A stretch of 64,000 nt of DNA from Lutimonas halocynthiae (lineage in GTDB: Bacteria > Bacteroidota > Bacteroidia > Flavobacteriales > Flavobacteriaceae). The position numbers and the translations under genes are program-made. Positions 16,279 through 25,800 of this stretch are shown piece after piece. The notes under the pieces were generated by a model that was not told the DNA's origin, ran no database searches, and saw only the letters and a program-made list of their open reading frames with translations. Numbering within the stretch: position 1 is the stretch's first letter; every line of letters begins with the position of its first letter. Where the stretch lies: assembly GCF_030409835.1 (NCBI RefSeq), contig NZ_JAUFQO010000004.1, forward strand, positions 744,001 to 808,000. Direction: 5' to 3'.

Positions 16279-18084
16279 ATGAAACTTTTTAAAGAACTTA
16301 AGCGCAGAAATGTTATCAAGGCGACTATGGCCTACATTGTGATTGCTTGGGTGTTAATTCAGGTTCTCACAATTATCCTTCCCATATTTCAGGCACCAAC
16401 ATGGGCTTTGAAGACTTTGATGATCTTAATGGCAATTGGCTTACCGGTATGGATGGCTTTTTCGTGGGTCTATGATGTGACCCCCGAAGGCCTGAAGAAA
16501 ACAGATAGCATCTTAACAGATGCATCGGTTACTGCGACTACCAATAAACGACTCAACATCATTATTGTAGTGATGTTGCTGATTGCAATAGGTGTAAATT
16601 TTATCGACAGTTCAGGTTCAAAGGCTACAAACATGTTTTCTACAGCCGAGTCATCTCAAGAACATTCGATTGCCGTACTTCCTTTTAGAGACATGAGTCC
16701 TAATAAAGACCAGGAGTATTTAAGTGATGGAATTGCCATCGAGATCATAGATGCCCTTTGTAAATTTCAGGATCTTAAGGTGATAGGAAATACCTCCTCT
16801 TTTTCGTTTAAAGATAAAAATGATGACCTTATCCATATTGGAGATCAACTAAATGCCAATACAATTTTAGAAGGCAGCGTTCGCAGGCAGCTAGACCAGA
16901 TTATGATTTCGGTTAGACTTACAGATGCAAAAAATGGTTTTGTCATTTTTTCGGCATCCTATGATGATGATTTAGAAAATATTTTTGTACTACAACAAAG
17001 CATAGCCATAGATGTAGTAGAAAAAATAGAATCAAACTTAGGGCTTAACGCTAAAAGTCAGCTTCAGCCCAAAAAAATTAAGCCCTTGGCTTTTGAAAAC
17101 TATTTGAAAGGAAAATTACAGTTGGTCAATGGACCTCTTAATTTAGATAAAGATGAAGTATTGGTGCCCAAGCAATACTTTGAAAAAGCCGTGAAGCTAG
17201 ACCCCAGTTTTGCCGAAGCTTGGGCTTATTTGTCTGTTACCTATTTTAATGAAACAGATTGGGCGGAAGCAGATATGGAAAAAAGAAACATTGCCCGTGA
17301 TTCAGCTATGATCATGGCAAAAAGGGCCTTATCATTAGACTCCCTTAATTCAGGGGTTCATCTGGCTATGGGAAGTTATTATTTTCACCAGTTTAATTGG
17401 GTGCAGGCAGAAAAAGAAAAAAGGAAGGCTGTTGCGCTTAATCCTGGAGGCGCTGATGAAAAATATGCCCTGGCCTCATTTTTATCTGGATTTGGGCAAA
17501 TCGATGAAGCGCTCTTATTGATTCAGGAAGCCACGGATTCTGACCCCTTGAATGAAAAAGGGAAAAGAGAATTAGCAAAAAATCTATTCGTTGGAGCTAG
17601 ATATGACGAGTGCATTGAACACTGCCAACGACTGCTTGAGGAAAATCCTGACAGACCTTTTGCCGATCAATTTCTCTATCTAAGTTACATACAGAAGGGT
17701 GAATTTGAAAAGGCTCGTAAAGTCATAGCTCACTTCATAGAATTTCATGATAAACAAAAAGAAGTAGCAGTATTGTTTAAGGAAAATGACTTTAAAACTG
17801 CAGTCATTAAAATGATTGAATATGATAAAAGCGTTAGTGTAAAACAACTTCAGCGCTCTTTTTATAAGGCAACTTATTATGCCTGGATTAAAGATAAAGA
17901 AAAGACTATCCAGTACCTGTATGAAGCTTATGACAATAAAGAAACATGGATCTCATTTTTGACCGATGGTCGATTTGATTTTATCAAGGATGATCCCAGG
18001 TATTGGCAATTGTATGAGAAAGCAGGATTCAATAGCTATGATGCTTATCTTAAGAAACAGAGGAGCATGCAAAAATCTTCCTAA
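16279..18084 (+). CDS. Membrane protein with FlgO/TolB-like domain and TPR repeats
   Basis: A 601-residue protein. The N-terminus (ELKRRNVIKATMAYIVIAWVLIQVLTIIL) and two later hydrophobic segments (about 45-65 and 92-110) make three TM helices. Next comes a FlgO/TolB-like module, SIAVLPFRDMSPNKDQEYLSDGIAIEIIDAL near 132, extending to LEGSVRRQLDQIMISVRLTDAKNG. The remainder, about 270-590, is TPR repeats (PSFAEAWAYLSVTYF, SGVHLAMGSYYFH, PGGADEKYALASF). This arrangement is a frequent C-terminal half of cyclase- or LytTR-linked proteins, but no cyclase or DNA-binding domain is present here. Its role may be signal reception or scaffolding next to the cyclase genes. Confidence 0.85.
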   Translation: MKLFKELKRRNVIKATMAYIVIAWVLIQVLTIILPIFQAPTWALKTLMILMAIGLPVWMAFSWVYDVTPEGLKKTDSILTDASVTATTNKRLNIIIVVMLLIAIGVNFIDSSGSKATNMFSTAESSQEHSIAVLPFRDMSPNKDQEYLSDGIAIEIIDALCKFQDLKVIGNTSSFSFKDKNDDLIHIGDQLNANTILEGSVRRQLDQIMISVRLTDAKNGFVIFSASYDDDLENIFVLQQSIAIDVVEKIESNLGLNAKSQLQPKKIKPLAFENYLKGKLQLVNGPLNLDKDEVLVPKQYFEKAVKLDPSFAEAWAYLSVTYFNETDWAEADMEKRNIARDSAMIMAKRALSLDSLNSGVHLAMGSYYFHQFNWVQAEKEKRKAVALNPGGADEKYALASFLSGFGQIDEALLLIQEATDSDPLNEKGKRELAKNLFVGARYDECIEHCQRLLEENPDRPFADQFLYLSYIQKGEFEKARKVIAHFIEFHDKQKEVAVLFKENDFKTAVIKMIEYDKSVSVKQLQRSFYKATYYAWIKDKEKTIQYLYEAYDNKETWISFLTDGRFDFIKDDPRYWQLYEKAGFNSYDAYLKKQRSMQKSS

Positions 18085-18139
18085 GATAAATCATCTTATG
18101 AAAGTAGTTTCAGGTCTTCTAAATTACCATTTATTCCTA

Positions 18140-18241
18140 TTACAAAAAGTTTAGCAAAGTAAAGAATGATGCAAAGCAAGCAATCACAAATACGATAAGT
18201 TCAATTTTCAAATTTCTCTTCTCTTTTTCACAGATTTTCAT
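18140..18241 (-). CDS. Possible 33-residue single-TM small protein
   Basis: A minus-strand frame in the 342-bp gap encodes MKICEKEKRNLKIELIVFVI followed by ACFASFFTLLNFL and TAA. A basic/acidic head precedes one 20-residue hydrophobic helix, the usual plan of small membrane proteins. There is no clear ribosome-binding site and no recognised homologue, so it may be chance. The rest of the gap holds nothing else I can support. Confidence 0.3.
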   Translation of the reverse strand: MKICEKEKRNLKIELIVFVIACFASFFTLLNFL

Positions 18242-18426
18242 AGCGTTTTATTTAATCTTCTATAATAAAACGTAACTATCAATTATATATTTTAAAAATG
18301 CCATTGATAAATATTTATATGTCTTTGGACAATAATTAGTAGGGCTCGTCCTAAATGACTTGCTTTTAAAAATGAGATTATTTTACTTTAATACTCACTG
18401 ATTTTTTAACCTATAATTTTACAGAT

Positions 18427-18732
18427 ATGAAAATGATTGTTAATGTGACTTTACCTATTGAACCATTCAATTCAATGGTGATCAATGGTACAGCAGGAGA
18501 ACTAATGGGGCGCATCATAGATGACACCAAACCTGAAAGTATTTATTTCACTGAGTCAGATGGTCATCGAGGAGCTACAATGGTTGTGGATGTGGAAAAT
18601 GCATCAGATATCCCATCTGTTTGCGAACCTTGGTTTCTAAAGTTTGACGCGATTTGCGAATTCAATATCGCGATGTCACCCGATGACTTAATGAAGGCTA
18701 ATCTACCCGAATTAGGCAAAAAATGGAGTTAA
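18427..18732 (+). CDS. Small alpha-beta protein, DUF3303-like
   Basis: A 101-residue soluble protein: KMIVNVTLPIEPFNSMVINGTAGELMGRIIDDTKPESIYFTESDGHRGATMVVDVENASDIPSVCEPWFLKFDAICEFNIAMSPDDL. The beta-alpha-beta pattern with PWFLKFDA near the end is that of small dimeric ferredoxin-like proteins related to DUF3303, some of which are wrongly labelled pantothenate synthetase. No catalytic motif is evident. It stands alone and is followed 30 bp later by a good terminator hairpin. Confidence 0.75.
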   Translation: MKMIVNVTLPIEPFNSMVINGTAGELMGRIIDDTKPESIYFTESDGHRGATMVVDVENASDIPSVCEPWFLKFDAICEFNIAMSPDDLMKANLPELGKKWS

Positions 18733-18762
18733 ATTCAGATTTCACATCGATTTCTGAATAAG

Positions 18763-18795
18763 AAAACCATTTCATTAATCTGAAATGGTTTTTTT
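18763..18795 (+). terminator. Rho-independent terminator
   Basis: AAAACCATTTCA (18763-18774), loop TTAATC, then TGAAATGGTTTT with further T to 18795. A perfect 12-bp stem with a T-tract, 30 bp after the stop of the small DUF3303-like gene. Confidence 0.85.
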
Positions 18796-18911
18796 AAATT
18801 CTCAAACTCTATTTTACAAGACAGTATCTTGAACTAATCAAGAGAAATATTCAATTTCTAAGACAATGACTAAACGGCCATAAGAATTATAGCCCATTTG
18901 ATTTCCATTGT

Positions 18912-21389
18912 CTACACCGGCAGCATTATACTAAAAACAGTCCCTGTGCCTTGTTCAGTCTCCACTTTCAAGTCTCCCCCATGTGCCTTTACAATGTCAT
19001 AACTCAATGAAAGCCCAAGCCCGGTTCCCTGCCCTGCGGGTTTGGTCGTAAAAAAGGGTTGAAAGATTTTATCTAACACCTCTTGCGGAATACCATTCCC
19101 ATTATCCTTTATGGTAATTACAGCGCCATTTCTTGTCTTTTCAGTGCTTACAGTCACTTTTGGCTCATAATTCTCTGGGTGAAGTGCATTCTTTTCATTG
19201 ACAGCATAAAAAGCATTGGTAATAAGGTTCAATATCACCCTTCCCATTTCCTGAGGAATGATGTTTATCTTTTTAAGCTGCTCATCAAAATTAGTTTCCA
19301 GTTTGGCATTGAACGATTTATCTTTTGCCCGCAAACCGTGGTAAGCTAATCTTAAATATTCATCAGTAAGGGTATTGATATCTGTTAGTTCTCTGATACC
19401 AGTGCTACTTCTACTGTGTTGTAACATCCCCTTTACAATTTCACTGGCACGCTGACCGTGATGATGTATTTTCTCAAGGTTCTGTTCAATATCATTTCCT
19501 ATTTCTAAGGCTTCTTCCTTATCACCCTTCTTGATTTCATCTTGCATTTCTTTCATCAGTTCCTGAGAAACTTCAGAGAAATTATTCACAAAATTAAGTG
19601 GGTTTTGAATTTCATGTGCAATTCCTGCAGTGAGCTCTCCTAAAGACGCCATCTTTTCAGATTGTACTAATTGAGATTGTGTGACCTTTAGTTCCTCTAA
19701 AGTCTCCTGAACTTTCTCTTTTTGTTGTACCAGGATACTATTCGCCTTTTGTCTGTTTTTATTATTTCTAAACAATATAAAGCTAAGTATTAAGGCAAAT
19801 AAGAGTGCACCTGCAATACTTATGATCCATAAGCGCTGGTTCTTGTTTTCTTGCTCTTTTATAAATTGTTCTCTTTCAAGTGAGTCAATTTCCATTTGAT
19901 TGCTTTCAATAACTGACCTGACTTCTGCCTTCATAAGAACGTTTGCAATATCAATATCCTCTGATTCTATGATAAGATCTTTGTAGACCCTTAAATGCTT
20001 ATATGCCAATTTCTCATTTCCCAGCGCGTCATAAATATCTGATAATGTCATGTTTAGTCGCTTCTTTAATCTGACATTGTCTTCATGCAGTACTTCTTGA
20101 CTTAGCAAAGCATATTCTAAGGCTTTTTCATGCTCATTAAGATTATAATAGCAAGTTGCAATACGATAGGCTTCCCATTCATCATTATCAACTCTATTCA
20201 ATCTCATTGATACGTCAAGCGCCTTTTCAATTAGCGAAATGGCTGCCCTATAATGTTTATTATCCATTTGGATATGACCTTCAAGGCTATAACTATCGGC
20301 TACGAATTCTTCGGCAGTAAGCGGCGTGGATGTACTTTTTTTAAGTTCATTATAATAGCGCGCTTTTTCGTAATTTTTAGCATCGTACATGGCCCACATT
20401 ACCTGATTGTATGCATTAAACATATCTGATGATAAATTATGTGTCTCCAATAACTTGACTCTGTTCTCCATTGCTTCAGCGCCTCTATCAAACATCTCTA
20501 AATCTGAATACAGTCGGTACATCTGACTATACACATCGGTCAACATAAAATAATCATTAATTGATTCAAAAAAATCAATACACAGTAAATAATGCTCTAT
20601 AGCAATCGTATTTTGCCCATTAATTCGATAATAATTTGCCAATTGAAAATTTAATGGTCCTGTCTCAGTTTTGTTTTTCATGGACGCAACCAATTCTTTA
20701 ATTTTGGCTTGAATGATTTCCTTTTCAGCAACATCATTTTCTTCAACAGCAACATAACCCAAATAAGAATAATAGAGGAATATTGGATAAAATTCTTCCA
20801 AATCTGAATAAATAGCTATGATACTATTCGCTGTTATTCTAAATTGATCAATATTATTTATGGTATAGTAGTAATAGCCAAGGTGATCATATATCACAGC
20901 CAATACTTCCTTGTTCTCAACATCCTTGAAGTGTTCCGATGCCTTCAACAGTTTCTTATATGAGATTTCATTATAAGGCGTCGGATAGCCATCTGGAAGC
21001 TGGACTTCAGAAAAAGAATCATTTTGATTCAATTGTGTGGATAGCATCCTTGCCTTCTGATGATGATATGAAACAATATCTCCCGGGCCCAGGAAGGCAG
21101 CCAAGGTCTCATGAAACATGATCTCTCCCTCTTTATATTCAATTTCTTCTGACAATTCTATTGCCTCTATTGTTGCGGTAAATCCCTGAATAATTTCTTG
21201 ATTATAAAAACTCATCCGGGCATACTCATTGAGTAACCTTATCCTTTCTTTATCATTATGGTTGCGTTTAAAAACAAGCACCTTCAAACTATCCAGTTTA
21301 TCTGGATCAACGAAAAGCGTATCCTGTGCCTTTAAAGGAGCAAAGACTAGGATAAAAATCATGCTAATCAATACGTTTCTTACATTCAT
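18912..21389 (-). CDS. TPR-receptor sensor histidine kinase
   Basis: An 825-residue kinase, last gene of the minus-strand signalling cluster. Residues 1-21 are a signal peptide (ISMIFILVFAPLKAQ), about 30-480 are extracytoplasmic TPR-like repeats, one TM helix lies near 525-545 (LWIISIAGALLFALILSFILF), then a coiled coil. The HisKA helix is SEKMASLGELTAGIAHEIQNP with phosphoacceptor His592; HATPase boxes are LNLITNAFYAV, DNGNGIP and GTGLGLSLSYDIVKAHGG. There is no receiver domain. It starts 3 bp after the stop of the preceding kinase, so they are co-translated or at least co-transcribed. Its core is about four-fifths identical by eye to that of the giant kinase at 22841-33136. Confidence 0.93.
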   Translation of the reverse strand: MNVRNVLISMIFILVFAPLKAQDTLFVDPDKLDSLKVLVFKRNHNDKERIRLLNEYARMSFYNQEIIQGFTATIEAIELSEEIEYKEGEIMFHETLAAFLGPGDIVSYHHQKARMLSTQLNQNDSFSEVQLPDGYPTPYNEISYKKLLKASEHFKDVENKEVLAVIYDHLGYYYYTINNIDQFRITANSIIAIYSDLEEFYPIFLYYSYLGYVAVEENDVAEKEIIQAKIKELVASMKNKTETGPLNFQLANYYRINGQNTIAIEHYLLCIDFFESINDYFMLTDVYSQMYRLYSDLEMFDRGAEAMENRVKLLETHNLSSDMFNAYNQVMWAMYDAKNYEKARYYNELKKSTSTPLTAEEFVADSYSLEGHIQMDNKHYRAAISLIEKALDVSMRLNRVDNDEWEAYRIATCYYNLNEHEKALEYALLSQEVLHEDNVRLKKRLNMTLSDIYDALGNEKLAYKHLRVYKDLIIESEDIDIANVLMKAEVRSVIESNQMEIDSLEREQFIKEQENKNQRLWIISIAGALLFALILSFILFRNNKNRQKANSILVQQKEKVQETLEELKVTQSQLVQSEKMASLGELTAGIAHEIQNPLNFVNNFSEVSQELMKEMQDEIKKGDKEEALEIGNDIEQNLEKIHHHGQRASEIVKGMLQHSRSSTGIRELTDINTLTDEYLRLAYHGLRAKDKSFNAKLETNFDEQLKKINIIPQEMGRVILNLITNAFYAVNEKNALHPENYEPKVTVSTEKTRNGAVITIKDNGNGIPQEVLDKIFQPFFTTKPAGQGTGLGLSLSYDIVKAHGGDLKVETEQGTGTVFSIMLPV

Positions 21390-21392
21390 AAT

Positions 21393-22733
21393 TTAAACAG
21401 GTAATATGATTATAAATTCTGTCCCTTCGCCTTCATTCGTCTTCACTTTCAGTTCTCCGCCATGTGCTGTTACGATATCATAACTCAAAGAGAGCCCGAG
21501 CCCGGTTCCCTCTCCTGTAGGTTTGGTCGTGAAAAAGGGTTGAAAGATCTTTTCTTTGACATCCTCAGGAATTCCTGAACCATTATCAGAAACTGAAATA
21601 ATGACCTTCGTCTTTTCAAGTTTGGTCTTGACAATGACTGATGGTTTAAAGTCTTTGTTCTCCGTTTTTGATTTTTCATTCACTGCAAAAAAAGCATTGT
21701 TTATCAAATTGAGTAAAACCCTACCAAAGTCTTGAGGCACAACTTTTATTTCTGGAAGTTTCTTGTCTAAATCTGCTGTGAAGTCAGCATTAAAAGATTT
21801 ATTTTTTGCCCTTAATCCATGATAGGATAATCGCAAGTACTCATCACATAAGGCGTTGATATCAGTAGGCTCATTCTTACCAGAGCTAGTCCGACTGTGC
21901 AGTAACATTCCCTTGACAATCGCACCAGCTCTTTTGCCGTGATGATTTATCTTTTCCTGATTAGCTTTAACATCCGATGCAAGTGCCAAAACCTCCTCCG
22001 TGTTTCCTGATTTTAGTTCGTCCATCATTTCGTCTAATAACTCCGTACTGACTTCAGAAAAATTATTGACAAAATTCAAAGGGTTTTGAATCTCATGCGC
22101 AATCCCTGCTGTAAGTTCACCTAAAGATGCCATTTTCTCAGATTGGACCAGTTGCGATTGGGTATTTTTTAATTCAGTGAAAGCATCCATTAATTCATCT
22201 TTTTGTTTTGTTATTTCCGCCGTTCTTTCCTCAACAATCAATTCCAGTTTTTCTTTTTGTGCCGATATGAATTTGTTTCGCTCTTCTTCTGCCAGTGTTT
22301 TTTGTCTTTCTTTATTAAGGGCTTTATTCTGTTTGTTTGATCGTATCAGCATGGCAATCATCCAGGCTATGGAAAAGACAATGGCAAAGCTCAGAAAATC
22401 ATCTATTTTTTCGTAAAGGGGTAAATAAATAATTTTAACCAGATCTCCAATAGTAATTATGGCTATTAAAGGAAGAACGGCTATTATGATAGTTCGCATT
22501 CGTTCAAGAAGTGGAAGCCTAAAAACCAGATACCCAATTCCCAGTATCGATAAGTGCCATATCCAATTTATAACAACCGTTATGGGAATTGCTCTTTCTA
22601 ATATAAAAAGAATTACTATCCCAACCATGGCCCATAAGAGGCTTTTATCCCAATGGGTATTTGGCGAAAACAAACGTAAGTTTTTACGAATGTGCCAAAT
22701 TATAAAAACTAATACAAAGGGTTCTAAAACCAT
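21393..22733 (-). CDS. Multi-TM sensor histidine kinase
   Basis: A 446-residue kinase. Residues 1-125 contain about four or five TM helices (EPFVLVFIIWHI, LLWAMVGIVILFIL, TVVINWIWHLSILGIGYLVF, IIIAVLPLIAIITIG, FAIVFSIAWMIAMLI) without a recognisable external domain. A coiled coil at about 135-190 leads to SEKMASLGELTAGIAHEIQNP with His213, and HATPase boxes LNLINNAFFAV, DNGSGIP and GTGLGLSLSYDIVTAHGG. The lack of any extracellular loop suggests sensing within the membrane or use as a booster for its partners. It lies 107 bp after the giant kinase and 3 bp before the TPR kinase. Confidence 0.92.
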   Translation of the reverse strand: MVLEPFVLVFIIWHIRKNLRLFSPNTHWDKSLLWAMVGIVILFILERAIPITVVINWIWHLSILGIGYLVFRLPLLERMRTIIIAVLPLIAIITIGDLVKIIYLPLYEKIDDFLSFAIVFSIAWMIAMLIRSNKQNKALNKERQKTLAEEERNKFISAQKEKLELIVEERTAEITKQKDELMDAFTELKNTQSQLVQSEKMASLGELTAGIAHEIQNPLNFVNNFSEVSTELLDEMMDELKSGNTEEVLALASDVKANQEKINHHGKRAGAIVKGMLLHSRTSSGKNEPTDINALCDEYLRLSYHGLRAKNKSFNADFTADLDKKLPEIKVVPQDFGRVLLNLINNAFFAVNEKSKTENKDFKPSVIVKTKLEKTKVIISVSDNGSGIPEDVKEKIFQPFFTTKPTGEGTGLGLSLSYDIVTAHGGELKVKTNEGEGTEFIIILPV

Positions 22734-22840
22734 AACTATTTGAAATTTTGACTAAACTTTGTCAGTTAAAATTAATTCTTTAAAATAAAAGACATTCTCT
22801 TTGTTGAACATTACATGTACTTTGGAATCTTCAACAAAAA

Positions 22841-25800
22841 TTAGAGCGTTGTTAATTGAATAATAAAAGTTGTTCCTACTCCTTCTTTAGTCTCTACTTT
22901 CAATTCTCCTCTATGTGCTGTAATAATATCATAACTCAAGCTTAAACCAAGCCCTGTGCCTTGCCCTGTTGGTTTGGTAGTAAAAAAGGGTTGAAATATT
23001 TTATCCAGCACTTTTTGCGGAATGCCATTTCCGTTATCTGTTACTTTAATTTCATTGCCTTTTTTGGTTCTTTTCGTATGTATAGTAACCTTTGGTTCAT
23101 AACCATCGATTTCTTGTTTTTTCTTTTGGTCAACAGCATAAAAAGCATTGGTAATCAAATTGAGTATGACCCTTCCTATATCTTGTGGAATGACTTCTAT
23201 CTTTGTAAGTTTTTCATCAAAATGAGTTTCCATTGTGGCATTAAAGGTCTTGTCTTTTGCACGCAAACCGTGATAAGCAAGTCTTAAATACTCATCTGCC
23301 AGGGCATTGATATCAGTTAATTCTCTTACTCCTGAGCTGCTGCGACTATGCTGTAACATCCCTTTTACAATTTCACTTGCTCGCTGACCATGGTGGTGAA
23401 TCTTTTCAAGATTTTGTTCAATGTCATTTCCTATTTCTAAGGCTTCCTCAAGGTCGCCATTCTTAATTTCTTCATGCATTTCTTCCATGAGTTCTTGCGA
23501 CACTTCAGAGAAATTATTGACAAAATTAAGTGGGTTCTGAATCTCATGTGCAATCCCTGCAGTTAGCTCCCCTAATGAAGCCATCTTTTCAGATTGTACC
23601 AGCTGAGACTGGGCTTGTTTTAAATCTACAAGCGTTTTTTCAATCTTGATATTCGCTAATTCCAGTTTATTAAAATCTTCATAACGGGCATAAGCAGAAG
23701 AAAAAGCTTCGGCAAGATTCTGTAACAGACTCAATTCATCTTTCGTCAGAGATACTTCACTTCCCACATACAACATCCCTTGTAAAAATGGCAGAAAATG
23801 CAGATGTAAACAGGTTGGTTGGTTTTTAGTCATATAAGTCTCTGCTGACTCGATTTTACCTCGTTGCATTAAGGTATTTATTGATTTAATAAACGCTGAC
23901 TCATCCCAATAATCTTTATACATTTCGTTTTTACGCCAGTATAATACTAGATCTTCAAGTGGTGCCGTATTTTCAAAAGGAAGCTCAAATGAAGCGATTG
24001 CTTTTCCATCAGGAGTTGACAAATGCGTTTGCACCTGCTGTGTTTCTTCATCCATAATAAAAACTCCACAACGGATAAAGGGAACATCAAGGGTGGTTAA
24101 CTCGTTCCAAATCAAGGGTGTAATCCGATTCAAATCAGTTCCGGTACGCATAGAGGCTATTTCTGCTCGAACTCTGTCTACCGAAGCTCGTTTAATTGTC
24201 TCTCTAACCTGCTTCTCAGCCTTTTGGAGGTCGAGAAAACGGGTATAAGTTTGTTGGAAAACTTTAGTAAATCGCACCAATAATTGCTCCGTTTCATCAG
24301 AAATGGGCAAATGAGAACTCAAAAGCAAGTAGCCTTGTGAGAAAAAAGCAGCATGTTGAACCCTTCTTCCTTGGAATTCAGAATCATCTAATGCCATTTT
24401 GGCCTCTTCCTTTACATAACGAACCCAATCTTCTAAATCTTTTCCTTTAAGGTCAATGGTAAAAGTTTCTTTTCCTTCTTTCCATGCCTTATAAGTCTTC
24501 GCCATACAAGTAGGTTCTTCGATTGAAAAGTCATGCCCATGATTGACTAGAGTTCCACTTTGGTCAGTAGACCATAATTCAAATAGCCTTTTCTTTTCAT
24601 TGTAAATTGCTATGCTTATGCGGTCAGGAATGATCCCAAGAAGATCAAATTGTTCAAAGAGCACTTCTGCCGTTTCAGCCAATTGTTCACTTTTATGCAT
24701 GGCCATACTACTGGCCCTGACTCTTTCTAATGCAAGCTCTATCTGAGCTTCTTTTGACTGGTTCTCTGCCTTTTTCAGGTCTAGAAAACGTGTATAGGTC
24801 TGTTCAAAAACCTTTGTGAACCGTTTAAAGATATCGTGCTCTTTCGGAACAGATTCATAAGTGATAAATAACAAGTAGCCTTTGCTAAACTTGCAAAGAT
24901 GATTTACTTGATGAGTGGGTACACTGAGGCCGGCATCCTCTAACTGCTTGAATGTTTGTTTCAATTCAGGCAATGATTTCATATATGCATAGTGCTGTTC
25001 TAAGTCTTTTCCTGCTAATTCCTGAACCAAAAATTCTTCCTCACTTTTTAAAAATGTGCCCATTTCTATAAAAGATGCCTCCTCTGTATAAGATAAGGAA
25101 AAAGGATCTTGCAATTCTTCCAAACTACTCATCCAGCATTCACTTTGTGTCTTATCTTCATTCAATATATTATAGCCTGCACTCCATGCATCAATACCAA
25201 GCGCCCGAACCTCCAGAAATAATAAGTGTGACGCTTCCTGCAGTTCACTACTGGCTTGCATGGCCATGGTTCTAGAACGGACTTTTTCAAGAGCGGCTTC
25301 TATCTGTGCCTCCTTGGCTTGGGCCTCAGCCTTTCTAAGATCCAGGTAACGCCTATACGTTTGTCCGAATACATCTGAAAACCTATCTAACACCTTACAA
25401 GCTTCTTCAGAAATTCGGTTTTCACTAAAAGCAAAAATAATCCCTGACGAAAAGAAAAAACTATGATGGTACTCATTTTCGGGCAAGGCATCTAAATCAG
25501 CATTAAATGGGTATTCAGGTTCATTGTTCAAAGCATTGTAATAGGTATAAACATCCTTACCTATAAAATCATAAGTGTATCCCTCTTTTCCATTATCCCA
25601 GGCTTTTCTCAGCCCTTGTAACATGGGATGAATTTGCATGTTTAACAGGCCTACTCTTAAAACCACTTCATCATCGTCTGTTAAATTGGCTGACCAGGTT
25701 TCCATATCAGGTCCGTTTTCGAGGATTCCAATGCCACAACGAATAGTTTTATCCAAGCCCAACTTCATGACTTCATCAAAAAATGAAATGACCGTTTGCC

